Assembly: GCA_028724905.1 (NCBI GenBank)
Contig: JAQYTG010000015.1
Location: 47,250-111,249, forward strand
DNA: 64,000 nucleotides
Direction of reading: 5' to 3'
Source: Actinomycetaceae bacterium
Lineage (GTDB): Bacteria > Actinomycetota > Actinomycetes > Actinomycetales > Actinomycetaceae
In this document: piece by piece, positions 8,858-16,295 of the stretch
Layout: each line of letters starts with the position of its first letter
Numbering within the stretch: the first letter of the stretch is position 1
Program-made: the position numbers and the translations under genes
Notes under the pieces: generated by a model
The model's database searches: none
Told to the model about the DNA's origin: nothing
What the model saw: only the letters and a program-made list of their open reading frames with translations

Positions 8858-10330
8858 ATGAGTTTATCGTCGTCACCGCTTGATGCCAATGCCTTTCCGC
8901 GCGAATCCATTCATGCCGCACCAGAGGATTTTGCCCGCAGCTACTGCGACTTTATTGCTGCCTCTCCCACGGCATACCATGCGGCCGCTTGCATCGCATC
9001 CATACTGCGTGACGCCGGTTTCACTCTGCGCGATGAGGGTGATTCTTGGACAGCTCGAGAACGTAAAGGGTTTGTCGTTCGAGATGGAGCCGTCATCGCC
9101 TGGAAAACTCCTGCTCGGAAAGAGCGTGACGCCGGAGTGCGCATCGTGGGTTCGCACACGGATTCGCCCAGTTTCCATCTCAAGCCGGTGGTGGATACTG
9201 AGATGTACGGTTATGGCCAGGTAAACGTGGAGGTGTATGGCGGGCCACTACTCAATTCGTGGCTCAACCGCGATCTTGGGCTAGCTGGGCGTCTCGTGAC
9301 TCTTGACGGCGACGAGAAACTCGTGCGTACAGGTGCCGTGATGACGATTCCGCAAGTAGCTCCGCATCTTGATCGCTCCGCCAATGTGGAGCTAAAGCTC
9401 TCAGCCCAACGCGATTACCACCCTATATGGAGCACAACTGGTGGGAATACAACTAGTGGGAGCGCCGTCACCCATCTAGCTGATGCTGCGGGTGTGGCAG
9501 CTGAACAGATCGCAGCGATGGATATTTTTGCTTACGACACTCAGCCACCGCAAGTATTTGGGGCTGGGGAGAAGTGCTTTATCGCGGCTGGCCGTCAAGA
9601 CAATCTTTCGAGTGTATATGCCGCGCTTAGTGCGTTTGTACAGGCTGGGCAGTGCCAGCAGGAGGATCGAGGTGGGCAGAGCGCCGAAAACTGGCAGGAG
9701 GAAAACTTGCAAGACGAGAAACCTCACTCGGCTACTCAACGCGGGTTGGATACTCAATGCCAGCCGGCTGCTCAACGTCAGCGAACTGATGAGTGCCAAG
9801 ATATCCAGATTTTTGCTGCGTTCAACAATGAAGAGATCGGTTCGCGCACCTATTCTGGCGCGGCGGGAGCTTTCCTCGAATCGGTACTGCGCCGGCTCAT
9901 CGAGCGTGAGTACGGGATGGGGAGTGAGGTGTTCGAGCGGGTGATGGCGCATTCGTCGTGTCTGAGTGCCGACGCTGGCCATGCTGTGAATCCCAATAGG
10001 CCTGATTTGCACGATCCTGCGCATCAGGTGCAGCTCGGCGGCGGGCCGATGGTGAAAGTTCATGCGAGCGGGGCTTACTCGTCGAATGCCGTCACTCAAG
10101 CTCTGCTGGCGCGGGCGGCGCGTAAAGCCGGCGTGAGGCTGCAGGCGTTCGTTTCCCATAATGACGTGCCGTGTGGCACCACGATTGGGCCGCTCACCGC
10201 AACTCGCTTGGGGATCCCTACCGTGGACTGCGGCATTCCGCTGCTGTCGATGCACTCTGTGAGAGAGCTATCTTCGCCGCGTGATGTACGCGATCTCGCA
10301 CGGCTCATCTATGCGTATTTGGAGGCATAG
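8858..10330 (+). CDS. M18 family zinc aminopeptidase with internal insert
   Basis: 490 residues. M18 landmarks in order: VGSHTDSPSFHLKP (metal His and Asp), EVYGGPLLNSWLNRDLGLAGR, AAGRQDNLSS (bridging Asp), AAFNNEEIGSRT (catalytic Glu pair), SSCLSADAGHAVNPN, and CGTTIGPLTATRLGIPTVDCGIPLLSMHSVRE (C-terminal metal His). It removes N-terminal residues from peptides in the cytosol, with a preference for acidic residues in characterised family members. Usual length is about 420-440. The surplus is a Gln/Glu-rich, low-complexity stretch at about residues 266-315, inserted just before the strand leading to NNEE. Its DNA resembles the intergenic repeats of this genome. GGAGG lies 5 nt before the ATG. 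Confidence 0.92.
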   Translation: MSLSSSPLDANAFPRESIHAAPEDFARSYCDFIAASPTAYHAAACIASILRDAGFTLRDEGDSWTARERKGFVVRDGAVIAWKTPARKERDAGVRIVGSHTDSPSFHLKPVVDTEMYGYGQVNVEVYGGPLLNSWLNRDLGLAGRLVTLDGDEKLVRTGAVMTIPQVAPHLDRSANVELKLSAQRDYHPIWSTTGGNTTSGSAVTHLADAAGVAAEQIAAMDIFAYDTQPPQVFGAGEKCFIAAGRQDNLSSVYAALSAFVQAGQCQQEDRGGQSAENWQEENLQDEKPHSATQRGLDTQCQPAAQRQRTDECQDIQIFAAFNNEEIGSRTYSGAAGAFLESVLRRLIEREYGMGSEVFERVMAHSSCLSADAGHAVNPNRPDLHDPAHQVQLGGGPMVKVHASGAYSSNAVTQALLARAARKAGVRLQAFVSHNDVPCGTTIGPLTATRLGIPTVDCGIPLLSMHSVRELSSPRDVRDLARLIYAYLEA

Positions 10331-10384
10331 CTTGCGGGGCAATCCCCTGTGCGTACCCGACAGTCGCTCATGCGCACCCGAAAA

Positions 10385-10414
10385 TTGAGGATTGCATAGA
10401 AAACAGGGTACGAT
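10385..10414 (+). promoter_or_regulatory. Likely promoter of tRNA-Gly
   Basis: TTGAGG (10385-10390) and TACGAT (10409-10414) are separated by 18 bp and lie about 40 bp upstream of the tRNA. Spacing and bases fit a vegetative sigma-70-type promoter. Confidence 0.5.
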
Positions 10415-10453
10415 ATGGTGACGTCGGCACGCATCGAGTGTGCGGTCGCTTAT

Positions 10454-10527
10454 GCGGGTGTAGTTCATCGGTAGAATGGCAGCTTCCCAAGCTGCAGAGG
10501 CGGGTTCGATTCCCGTCACCCGCTCCA
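10454..10527 (+). tRNA. tRNA-Gly (anticodon CCC), CCA encoded
   Basis: Perfect 7-bp acceptor stem GCGGGTG / CACCCGC. Anticodon stem GCAGC / GCTGC encloses the loop TTCCCAA, which gives anticodon CCC for glycine GGG codons. The T-arm is GCGGG-TTCGATT-CCCGT, with the discriminator T followed by a genomically encoded CCA (10525-10527). Its 3' part is the attachment site of prophage 1, and the phage-borne sequence restores the full gene after integration. Confidence 0.97.
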
Positions 10528-10530
10528 ATT
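10505..10530. other. attL of prophage 1
   Basis: 26 bp from the tRNA T-loop through the CCA and AATT (TTCGATTCCC...CTCCAATT) are repeated exactly at 44081-44106. Flanks differ on both sides. The integrase gene starts 77 bp downstream, the standard arrangement for tRNA-targeting tyrosine integrases. Confidence 0.95.
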
Positions 10531-10535
10531 TTCCG

Positions 10536-10565
10536 TTGAAATACCAACGATTCCCAGAATAGAAT
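10536..10565 (+). promoter_or_regulatory. Putative integrase promoter
   Basis: TTGAAA (10536-10541), an 18-bp spacer and TAGAAT (10560-10565) form a near-consensus promoter directly between attL and the integrase gene. Because it lies on the phage side of the core site it stays with the integrase after excision. Confidence 0.6.
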
Positions 10566-10572
10566 AATCTGC

Positions 10573-10591
10573 AGTACACAACTAGTACACA
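10573..10591. repeat. Paired AGTACACA repeats, candidate integrase arm sites
   Basis: AGTACACA occurs at 10573-10580 and 10584-10591, spaced one helical turn apart. A GTACACA half lies in the palindrome at 43943-43956, 125 bp from attR. Symmetric placement inside both prophage ends fits arm-type integrase binding sites, but this is inference. Confidence 0.4.
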
Positions 10592-10606
10592 TCAGAGAGG
10601 TTTGTA

Positions 10607-11779
10607 ATGCAGATCGCCAAAGGAATCGAAGAACGCATACTTAAAAACGGGAGTACTGTTTACCGAGTCCGATTCCGCCTCTCCCCCAGCGCGAACCCCA
10701 CCACCGAAACATTTACCGATCTTGCAGATGCCATCGCATTCCGCGAGCTCATAAAAAAGGTTGGCGGAGCCGCTGCACGAAAAATTAGAGACGCTTCCGA
10801 TTCGTCCGTCGCAATAGTCACTCTTGGAGAGGCTCTCGAAGCCTACTGTGCACACGTAGACACATATGCTGCGAAAGGGACCGCTAAAGGCTACAAATCG
10901 GCGGCATACAATACGTGGCTCGCATTCTTTACCGAATCAATGCCAATCATTGCACTCAGCCGTAGCGATATCGAAAAATGGGTGGCATGGCAGCGAGAGC
11001 AGGTGGTGAAAAAATCTAATCCGCCACGGCTTTATTCATCAAAGAGTATTAAAAACGCTCAGGGGATTCTTTCTTCCGTTCTTTCATATGCTGTAGCCAA
11101 CAAGCAGGTAAGTGAGAATGTTGCGCGTGGGGTAAAAATTCCTAGTGATCGTGTTGCTCGTCAGCCAGTATTTCTTTCTCCCGAGCAGTTTGAGAGTCTT
11201 GCGCGGGAGATGCCAGAGAGGTATCGGGCGTTTGTGACGCTGCTTTATGCGACTGGAATGAGGTTTGGAGAAGCGTCGGCGTTAAATGCTGAGGCTTTTG
11301 ATTTAGCCGCTAGTCCTCCTACGGTGAGGGTGTTTCGTGCGTGGAAGAAGGGGGCGAGACAGCGGAGGTATATTGGGTCTCCAAAGTCACGGAAAGCAAT
11401 CCGGACGATCTCGCTCCCCGCGGGAATAGTTTCATTGATAGAGCCTTTAGTTATTGAGGCGCAGCGTAGCGGAGGGCTTGTGTTTCATTCGGGTGGTGGG
11501 GCTGACAGAAGGCTTGTGGAGTCTAATTTTTTGGAAGCGTTTAAGCGCGCTGTGCAGCGTGCTGGATTGCCTTCTGCAACTACTCCTCATGATTTGCGGC
11601 ATTCTCATGCTTCGGAGTTGATTAAGAATGGTGTTCCGTTGCCGGTGATTCAGGATAGATTGGGGCATGAATCGATTCAGACGACGGTGGATCGGTATGG
11701 GCATATTTCTCGTGATTCGTGGTTGAGTGCTGCTGATGTTATAGGTGAAGCATTAAAGCTTGGTGGTGTGGTTAGGTGA
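10607..11779 (+). CDS. int: Tyrosine-type site-specific integrase of prophage 1
   Basis: 390 residues. An N-terminal arm-binding region (AKGIEERILKNGSTVYRVRFRLS) is followed by a SAM-like core-binding domain (about 75-170). The catalytic domain carries the full set: R219 (ATGMRFGEA), H328-x-x-R331 (HDLRHSHA), H354 (RLGHES) and nucleophile Y364 (VDRYGHIS). It cuts and rejoins the 26-bp core in tRNA-Gly to integrate and excise the phage. AGAGAGG lies 7-8 nt before the ATG. Codon usage drifts to more G/T at third positions in the second half of the gene, a sign of mosaic ancestry. Confidence 0.96.
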   Translation: MQIAKGIEERILKNGSTVYRVRFRLSPSANPTTETFTDLADAIAFRELIKKVGGAAARKIRDASDSSVAIVTLGEALEAYCAHVDTYAAKGTAKGYKSAAYNTWLAFFTESMPIIALSRSDIEKWVAWQREQVVKKSNPPRLYSSKSIKNAQGILSSVLSYAVANKQVSENVARGVKIPSDRVARQPVFLSPEQFESLAREMPERYRAFVTLLYATGMRFGEASALNAEAFDLAASPPTVRVFRAWKKGARQRRYIGSPKSRKAIRTISLPAGIVSLIEPLVIEAQRSGGLVFHSGGGADRRLVESNFLEAFKRAVQRAGLPSATTPHDLRHSHASELIKNGVPLPVIQDRLGHESIQTTVDRYGHISRDSWLSAADVIGEALKLGGVVR

Positions 11780-11792
11780 AATTGCCGTAGCT

Positions 11793-11836
11793 ACTTTACC
11801 TAAACACTTGACAATAAACAAGTGAATAGGTAAAGT
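11793..11836. promoter_or_regulatory. Strong promoter embedded in a 44-bp palindrome
   Basis: An 18-bp arm at 11793-11810 and its complement at 11819-11836 match at 16 of 18 positions around an 8-bp centre. TTGACA (11808-11813), exactly 17 bp and TAAAGT (11831-11836) form a rightward promoter inside it, so a bound protein would shut transcription off. There is no U-tract, so it is unlikely to be a plain terminator of the integrase gene. It drives the two small peptides and the HTH gene downstream. Confidence 0.75.
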
Positions 11837-11863
11837 ATTAGATGTAAACGAAAGGAGGTGACA

Positions 11864-11977
11864 ATGGATGTAGACGTAGGAAACATCCTGATTGGAATCG
11901 GAACGATCCTCATAGGAATAGGAACCATCTGGAATCGCCCGAAACCAACCAAGAAAAAGAAGAAGAAACACAAATAA
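11864..11977 (+). CDS. 37-residue membrane peptide with lysine-rich tail
   Basis: Starts MDVDVGN and continues with a hydrophobic segment built from a repeated heptad, ILIGIGT-ILIGIGT-IWN. It ends in a tail of seven or more lysines (RPKPTKKKKKKHK). A strong Shine-Dalgarno (AAAGGAGGTGACA then ATG) makes translation convincing in spite of the size. One membrane helix with a positively charged cytosolic tail is predicted. The same ILIGIGxILxGIGTIxN core recurs in the next peptide. Function unknown: small toxin, superinfection-exclusion or lysis-timing peptide are possibilities. Position next to int under its own promoter is typical of genes expressed by the lysogen. Confidence 0.75.
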   Translation: MDVDVGNILIGIGTILIGIGTIWNRPKPTKKKKKKHK

Positions 11978-11990
11978 CTTCTTCGGAGGC

Positions 11991-12009
11991 CCCCGGAAAA
12001 CCTCCGGGG
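11991..12009 (+). promoter_or_regulatory. RNA hairpin between the two small peptide genes
   Basis: CCCCGGA (11991-11997), loop AAACC, TCCGGGG (12003-12009): a perfect 7-bp GC-rich stem 13 nt after the first stop codon. No U-run follows, so it may stabilise the upstream message or attenuate rather than terminate. Confidence 0.6.
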
Positions 12010-12039
12010 CGCTTCCCCTACACTCTACCAAGAACCACC

Positions 12040-12189
12040 ATGAAAACACTACCAATCAGTATCCTCATCATCATCGCCGCGATTCTCGCCGCACGCCTAC
12101 CAGATGGTGTAGGAAAAATCCTCATCGGCATCGGCGTCATCCTCTACGGCATCGGCACAATCGTCAACGCCAGAAAAGAGCATAAATGA
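12040..12189 (+). CDS. 49-residue two-helix membrane peptide, relative of the upstream peptide
   Basis: Two hydrophobic stretches: PISILIIIAAILAARL and, after a short loop (PDGVGK), ILIGIGVILYGIGTIVN, followed by the basic end ARKEHK. The second helix is clearly related to the single helix of the peptide at 11864, differing at three positions in the 17-residue core. The ribosome-binding site is weak (AAGAACCACC), and the stop overlaps the start of the next gene by 4 nt (ATGA), so the three are co-transcribed. The pair looks like a duplication with a gained N-terminal helix. Function unknown. Confidence 0.65.
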   Translation: MKTLPISILIIIAAILAARLPDGVGKILIGIGVILYGIGTIVNARKEHK

Positions 12190-12419
12190 GCACCCACTAC
12201 CTTTCCCTCAACGGCTTCGCCCAGCGTGCCGGTATTTCCCGCTCCACCCTCGCCACTTATCGTGCCGACGGGCGGCTGCCTGAGCCCGACGCCGTTATCG
12301 GCGGAGCGGGCAGAGGCGCAACCTATGGTTGGCTCCCAGAGACAATAGACTATTGGCTTGCTCACCGTGTAGGGCAAGGCACGCGAACCGATCTAGCCGC
12401 CGGTAAGAAACAGGCATAA
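12186..12419 (+). CDS. Small HTH DNA-binding protein (excisionase/AlpA-like)
   Basis: 77 residues. A winged-helix MerR/AlpA-type motif is visible: LNGFAQRAGISRSTLATYRADGRLPEPDAVIGGAGRGATYGWLPETIDYWLAHR, in which a recognition helix (SRSTLATY) is followed by a wing. Phage excisionases and AlpA regulators share this form. Two readings fit: an Xis that directs integrase to excise, or an autoregulator of the peptide operon that binds the palindrome at 11793-11836. Start overlaps the previous stop. A strong terminator follows. Confidence 0.8.
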   Translation: MSTHYLSLNGFAQRAGISRSTLATYRADGRLPEPDAVIGGAGRGATYGWLPETIDYWLAHRVGQGTRTDLAAGKKQA

Positions 12420-12425
12420 AAATTA

Positions 12426-12467
12426 GCCCCTCCCACCTTGGTAAAGGGTTTGAGAGGGGCGTTTTTT
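12426..12467. terminator. Bidirectional rho-independent terminator
   Basis: GCCCCTC (12426-12432) pairs with GAGGGGC (12454-12460), followed by TTTTTT on the plus strand; an A-run (AAAAATTA) precedes it, serving the minus strand. It separates the rightward int operon from the end of the leftward late operon. Confidence 0.85.
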
Positions 12468-12813
12468 AGTGGTGGCGTTGTTCGAGGGTTCGAATCCTGG
12501 CGTCGAGGCCGGTGGCCATGTCGCTGAATGTTTTGTGTTGGATTGCGGCATTGGAGTTGATTTCACCGAGCTGGTGGCCGAAACTTTTGGCCATTTCGTT
12601 TTGATGCTCGATCATGATGGATTGTTTTTCGAGTTTTTCGTTTTGTTTTTTCTGTTCTGCCTCGATCCTGCTGATGGCGTCTTTCACGCTGCCCCCGTGG
12701 TTGTGGGAGAGCTCGGCGCTGGATTGTGAGGATTTGTGCCAGGCTCCGAGGGAGGCGATGATACCGGCGAGGTTGAGTGCCCCGAGGAGGGCTGCGAGTT
12801 CGGTGAGGTTCAT
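12466..12813 (-). CDS. Small phage membrane/coiled-coil protein of the lysis module
   Basis: 115 residues. One N-terminal membrane helix (LAALLGALNLAGIIASLGAW), then a hydrophilic part with a coiled coil (KDAISRIEAEQKKQNEKLEKQSIMIEHQNEMAKSFG...MATGLDARIRTLEQRHH). This layout is seen in actinophage DUF2746-like proteins beside lysins and in some holin/antiholin pairs. It sits one base after the putative holin gene, so a lysis role is likely. It is the last gene of the late operon. Confidence 0.65.
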   Translation of the reverse strand: MNLTELAALLGALNLAGIIASLGAWHKSSQSSAELSHNHGGSVKDAISRIEAEQKKQNEKLEKQSIMIEHQNEMAKSFGHQLGEINSNAAIQHKTFSDMATGLDARIRTLEQRHH

Positions 12814-12814
12814 T

Positions 12815-13141
12815 TTATGCCTTATGTTTCCCGCTATGTGGCGTGTCGCTGGTGGCTGCTAGTGAATCTGTGGTGGGCGTGTCACGTGCGGGCGCGAGGT
12901 CATAGAGCCCTGCCGCGCCGAGGCCAAGCAGGAGCCCTTTCCCCGCGAAAATCACGAGTTGGCGTGGGTCGAAAGTGGGTTGGAAGATCGCGTATTGGAG
13001 ATAGTCCCATTCTTGGAAAAGAATCCCGATGAGGACGGCAGCGAGGAGTGCCCAGCGGCCTTTCACGCCGAAGTTTTTCAACAGGTTCACGGCAGCCAAG
13101 ACGGCTGGGACAGTGGCGAGTGTCATTACTGCATCAGTCAT
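12815..13141 (-). CDS. Putative holin
   Basis: 108 residues. Three hydrophobic stretches (VMTLATVPAVLAAVNLLKNFG, RWALLAAVLIGILFQEW, LVIFAGKGLLLGLGAAGLYDLA), with a charged, flexible tail (RDTPTTDSLAATSDTPHSGKHKA). Position immediately after the endolysin gene and the multi-helix small-protein form support a holin that opens the membrane for lysis. The exact holin family is not recognised. Confidence 0.7.
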   Translation of the reverse strand: MTDAVMTLATVPAVLAAVNLLKNFGVKGRWALLAAVLIGILFQEWDYLQYAIFQPTFDPRQLVIFAGKGLLLGLGAAGLYDLAPARDTPTTDSLAATSDTPHSGKHKA

Positions 13142-13157
13142 TGTGGTGGCTCCTTTC

Positions 13158-14138
13158 TTACCAGAGCTTGTTGTTGAGCGCGGTTTGGAGTGCGGTCACA
13201 GTCGCATGGCCGGCGATCCCATCAGCCGTGACGCCGAGTTTTTTCTGCCATGCGGTGATTGTTTCCCTCCCGAGCAGCCCGTCAGCGGTCACGCCGAGCT
13301 TTTTTTGGAGCGCGGTCACCATTGGTGAGCCGGTGCCGCCATAATGCACGGTGATGAACGCGGGATAATACTGTTTGAGGTTGGCGTATTGGCCGGAGAT
13401 ACGTCCATCGACGGGAGTGCCACACACGTGTTGAAGCGCGCTCACAGTCCGCACGCCGGCGATACCGTCCACAGTGAGGCTGGGAGACTGCACTGCCGGT
13501 TTGCTGACTGGTGTGCTTGTGGGTTTGCTGTCCTGCCTCGCATATTTTCCCCACTGTTCGCGCGTCAAATACGCAATATTCAAGTCGAGATCCCCGTTAT
13601 ATCCGGCGAGTCTGCCCCTGCTCGTGTACTGGTGGACAGCGATGAACGGGAACGGGCTAGAACTCGGCACTGCTGGTGTGCGGTAGCCGCCACGCTCGTT
13701 CGCTCCCCATGAGGCGACCCACAGGCCATAGTTCCCAGCCGCACACTGCCGGAGCGTAGCCGCCACACTACCGGATGCATACACGAGTGGCCGAACCGAG
13801 CTCAATGTGTAGAAGCGGTCAAGGAAGCGGCGTGCTCCCGCATCGCCCCACGCGCCTACCGCGTCAGCCTCAAAATCGAGAACAGGGATGGCTTCCCCAA
13901 TATAGCCGGTAATCGCTTTATAGAAGTATTCGGCCTCCGCCACCGGATCACCACCGCTGGCGAAATGGTAGACGCCCAAGAGTTTGCCGCGTTTCTTCGC
14001 TGCCTGATACTGCGGGTCGCACTGCCGGCTCACATAGCCCGTTCCCTCCGTGGCTTTAATAAAAACAAAATCATAATCCACCATGCTCGTAATCGTTTCA
14101 GGCTGCCAGCCCGACACGTCAATGCCTTGTAACGCCAT
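13158..14138 (-). CDS. Endolysin: GH25 muramidase with peptidoglycan-binding repeats
   Basis: 326 residues. The GH25 domain (1-200) has GIDVSGWQ (D7), FIKATEGTGYV, GVYHFA, and the catalytic D88-F-E90 (IPVLDFEAD). It cleaves the MurNAc-GlcNAc backbone. The C-terminus has peptidoglycan-binding-type repeats: SLTVDGIAGVRTVSALQHVCGTPVDG, SPMVTALQKKLGVTADGLLG, ETITAWQKKLGVTADGIAG and ATVTALQTALNNKLW. There is no signal peptide, as expected for holin-dependent release. The start is set at MALQGIDV, with GAGAGG about 9 nt upstream; an upstream in-frame extension is Lys-rich and has no family match. Two neighbouring repeats share the motif KKLGVTADG. Confidence 0.95.
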   Translation of the reverse strand: MALQGIDVSGWQPETITSMVDYDFVFIKATEGTGYVSRQCDPQYQAAKKRGKLLGVYHFASGGDPVAEAEYFYKAITGYIGEAIPVLDFEADAVGAWGDAGARRFLDRFYTLSSVRPLVYASGSVAATLRQCAAGNYGLWVASWGANERGGYRTPAVPSSSPFPFIAVHQYTSRGRLAGYNGDLDLNIAYLTREQWGKYARQDSKPTSTPVSKPAVQSPSLTVDGIAGVRTVSALQHVCGTPVDGRISGQYANLKQYYPAFITVHYGGTGSPMVTALQKKLGVTADGLLGRETITAWQKKLGVTADGIAGHATVTALQTALNNKLW

Positions 14139-14279
14139 TGCTTCTATCCTCTCTTTTCTGTTTTTCTTTCCGTCTTTTCCGTTTTTCTTCCCGTGCTTTT
14201 CCGTTTTTGGGTATAGAAAAATGCTGCCCCCGTGGTAGTGAGGCAGCATCCCCCATCTTTTTATTGTTGTTTTCCGTGT

Positions 14280-14591
14280 CTACACGTGCGCGGCATCTAG
14301 CCCTGTCACAGCGTCCTGTTCCTGATCCAGGTCACTCTTCAAAGCACGCACCGCACCCATTATCATCTCGTCCGTAATCAGGGCAGGGTCATGGCAGCGG
14401 CGTGAATGATACGGGAAACTAATCAGACTTGACTCGTATGCCTGCAACACGCCCTCGTCTAACGCGAGACGTCTAGCATGTTCACGGACAAAACTTTCCG
14501 CATACGGGATACGTAACCGTGCCGCAGCCATCGTAGCCCGTGCAATAAAATCCTGGTCTTCCGCAATCTCAGCAGCAGCCGATAATGACAT
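14280..14591 (-). CDS. Phage protein of unknown function
   Basis: About 103 residues, acidic and helical (MSLSAAAEIAEDQDFIARATMAAARLRIPYAESFVREHARRLALDEGVLQAYESS...). No motif recognised. Start at ATG 14591 because GGGGAG lies 8 nt upstream. It lies between the tail-collar-like protein and the endolysin, a place where phages often carry small tail or lysis accessory proteins. The 14139-14279 gap on its 3' side is pyrimidine-rich with no clear terminator. Confidence 0.6.
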   Translation of the reverse strand: MSLSAAAEIAEDQDFIARATMAAARLRIPYAESFVREHARRLALDEGVLQAYESSLISFPYHSRRCHDPALITDEMIMGAVRALKSDLDQEQDAVTGLDAAHV

Positions 14592-14626
14592 TTCTCCCAC
14601 TCCCCATTTTTTCTTCTCTATTCTTT

Positions 14627-15256
14627 TTATTTGATTCTGTGCCAGCAGTATGCGGCAAGAAACGGCGGCATATTATTATGCGGCGTTCCTGAACCAGCAT
14701 TAGCAGTTGCGGGGATGACCTCGTTACTCCAGTGCACCGTCCAGCCCCTACCGTTAGTGCCGCTCGCAGAAAATTTCAACGTATCGAGATAGTATTTCGA
14801 GCCACCCGTTTCTTTGAAATGCCCACCATGCGCCGGCATCTCAGCACTCGTGAGCGTGTGGGTTTCCTCACCGCCCGTGCTTCCAGCTGGATGCTTACCA
14901 TCAGCCGCATACAGGAACCGGCCTTTCACCTGCTCCCACACGCCACCAAACAACATTTGAGGCGAGGTCGGGTCACTCGAAAAATAGAACGACCCAACCG
15001 GATACGCCCCCAACCCGCCCCCACCATTCACACCAATAATCGTCGCCCGCCGGTTATATACGTGTACTCTTACCCTGTCCCCAAGATGGACGGGGGTGAG
15101 CGTGTCCGGTGTTCCTGTGAGTGCTTCCGTGTCCCCGTCAAGCCTGACCCGTAGCGGTGTGACGGACTGGATGGTTCCCCACCGCCAACTCTCTGCCATA
15201 TCTACGGGTGGGGTGAGGAGCTGGGCGAGCGGGTTTGTTCCGTATGAGCCTGTCAT
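14627..15256 (-). CDS. Tail fibre/collar-like minor tail protein
   Basis: 209 residues. The N-terminal 75 residues form a beta-rich OB-like part (GTIQSVTPLRVRLDGDTEALTGTPDTLTPVHLGDRVRVHVYNRRATIIG). They are followed by a region typical of phage baseplate/tail collar proteins: YPVGSFYFSSDPTSPQMLFGGVWEQVKGRFLYAAD and the C-terminal signature HNNMPPFLAAYCWHRIK. These proteins sit at the tail tip and may contact the host surface. Encoded directly after the tail-tip hub gene. Confidence 0.82.
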   Translation of the reverse strand: MTGSYGTNPLAQLLTPPVDMAESWRWGTIQSVTPLRVRLDGDTEALTGTPDTLTPVHLGDRVRVHVYNRRATIIGVNGGGGLGAYPVGSFYFSSDPTSPQMLFGGVWEQVKGRFLYAADGKHPAGSTGGEETHTLTSAEMPAHGGHFKETGGSKYYLDTLKFSASGTNGRGWTVHWSNEVIPATANAGSGTPHNNMPPFLAAYCWHRIK

Positions 15257-15261
15257 GGTTG

Positions 15262-16269
15262 TTATTTCACTTCCCTGGTTGTGACCTGCATGAGAGTTGC
15301 TGGGGTGAGCGTCATATCGAGGTTTTCGATAACTTCGCGTCCGCCTGAATCGTTCAGGCAGATACTGTTGAGTTCTAGCGGGGTCAGGAGCATGGAGCGT
15401 TTCACCGTGGCGGAAAAGACCGCTGTGGCGAGGTAGCGTTGCGCGGCAGTGTTTAACGCTGCTTGTGTGGCTGCTTCAACCCCTGTGTGAACCTCGCTCA
15501 CCCACACGCCTTGATTCTGGAAACTGTAGGGGCTGGTAGGGTCTTCGTTCACGGCGGTTGCTGTCATGGCGGGAGCGTCAGCGCTTTCCTGGCTGACGCA
15601 AATAATTTTGTTGGGTATTTTCGCGTCTTGTTCCCGTGCCCATTGCGGCGTGTGGATAGCTTTCATAGACGGGGCGAAACGGTAGACGATAGGGCGTTCG
15701 GCTGGTGGCGTGTAGGGGGTGAGCCGGTATGTGCCGTGCGCGTCACACCAGAGTGCCATATAGCCGGTGGCTGCTAAAAGATCGTTGATGATTCTGATTT
15801 TTGTGGTGCCCGCATCCCACACCATCGCGCTTCTCGTCATAGCAGTCGCAGAGTCAATCGTGATATGTGTTTCTCCCGTGGAGGCGAGTAGTGTGCTGAC
15901 AGCTGTGGCAATGTTTGTGCCTTCTGGCACCGTGTAGGTGGTTTCTACAGCGTCCGATGCGGGAATGAATGTTTTATCATACAAGTCAAGAGTAATAGCG
16001 TGGTCGTCTCCGGTGGTGGTTTCTTCCCCACCCCGCACAACGAACACCCCCAACGGTTGAACTACCCCATCAATGATAATACTGACGCGTATCCGGTAGC
16101 GGAGCCACTCGTTTTTCGTGATCGTCCCGCCATATGTGAGCGATCCTGACCAACGAATTTGAGCATTCACGTTTCCCGTTAATTGCCCACCAGCTTGTAC
16201 CCCGTCAAGAATCCCGAGCAGGAGACCGTCTCGTGTCAAGAGTTCATACTGAAATTCTTCCACACGCAT
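15262..16269 (-). CDS. Minor tail protein (tail-tip hub-like)
   Basis: About 335 residues. Two beta-rich parts: an N-terminal YELLTRDGLLLGILDGVQAGGQLTGNVNAQIRWSGSLTYGG and a middle NIATAVSTLLASTGETHITIDSATAMTRSAMVWDAGTTKIRIINDLLAATGYMALWCDAHGTYRLTPY. This order is like siphophage tail-hub proteins (gp27/gpJ N-terminal fold). I prefer the ATG at 16269 over in-frame GTGs 12 bp upstream. Role: baseplate/hub of the long flexible tail, between the distal tail protein and the collar. Confidence 0.72.
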   Translation of the reverse strand: MRVEEFQYELLTRDGLLLGILDGVQAGGQLTGNVNAQIRWSGSLTYGGTITKNEWLRYRIRVSIIIDGVVQPLGVFVVRGGEETTTGDDHAITLDLYDKTFIPASDAVETTYTVPEGTNIATAVSTLLASTGETHITIDSATAMTRSAMVWDAGTTKIRIINDLLAATGYMALWCDAHGTYRLTPYTPPAERPIVYRFAPSMKAIHTPQWAREQDAKIPNKIICVSQESADAPAMTATAVNEDPTSPYSFQNQGVWVSEVHTGVEAATQAALNTAAQRYLATAVFSATVKRSMLLTPLELNSICLNDSGGREVIENLDMTLTPATLMQVTTREVK

Positions 16270-16295
16270 CCACACCACCACCTCTACATATTTTC

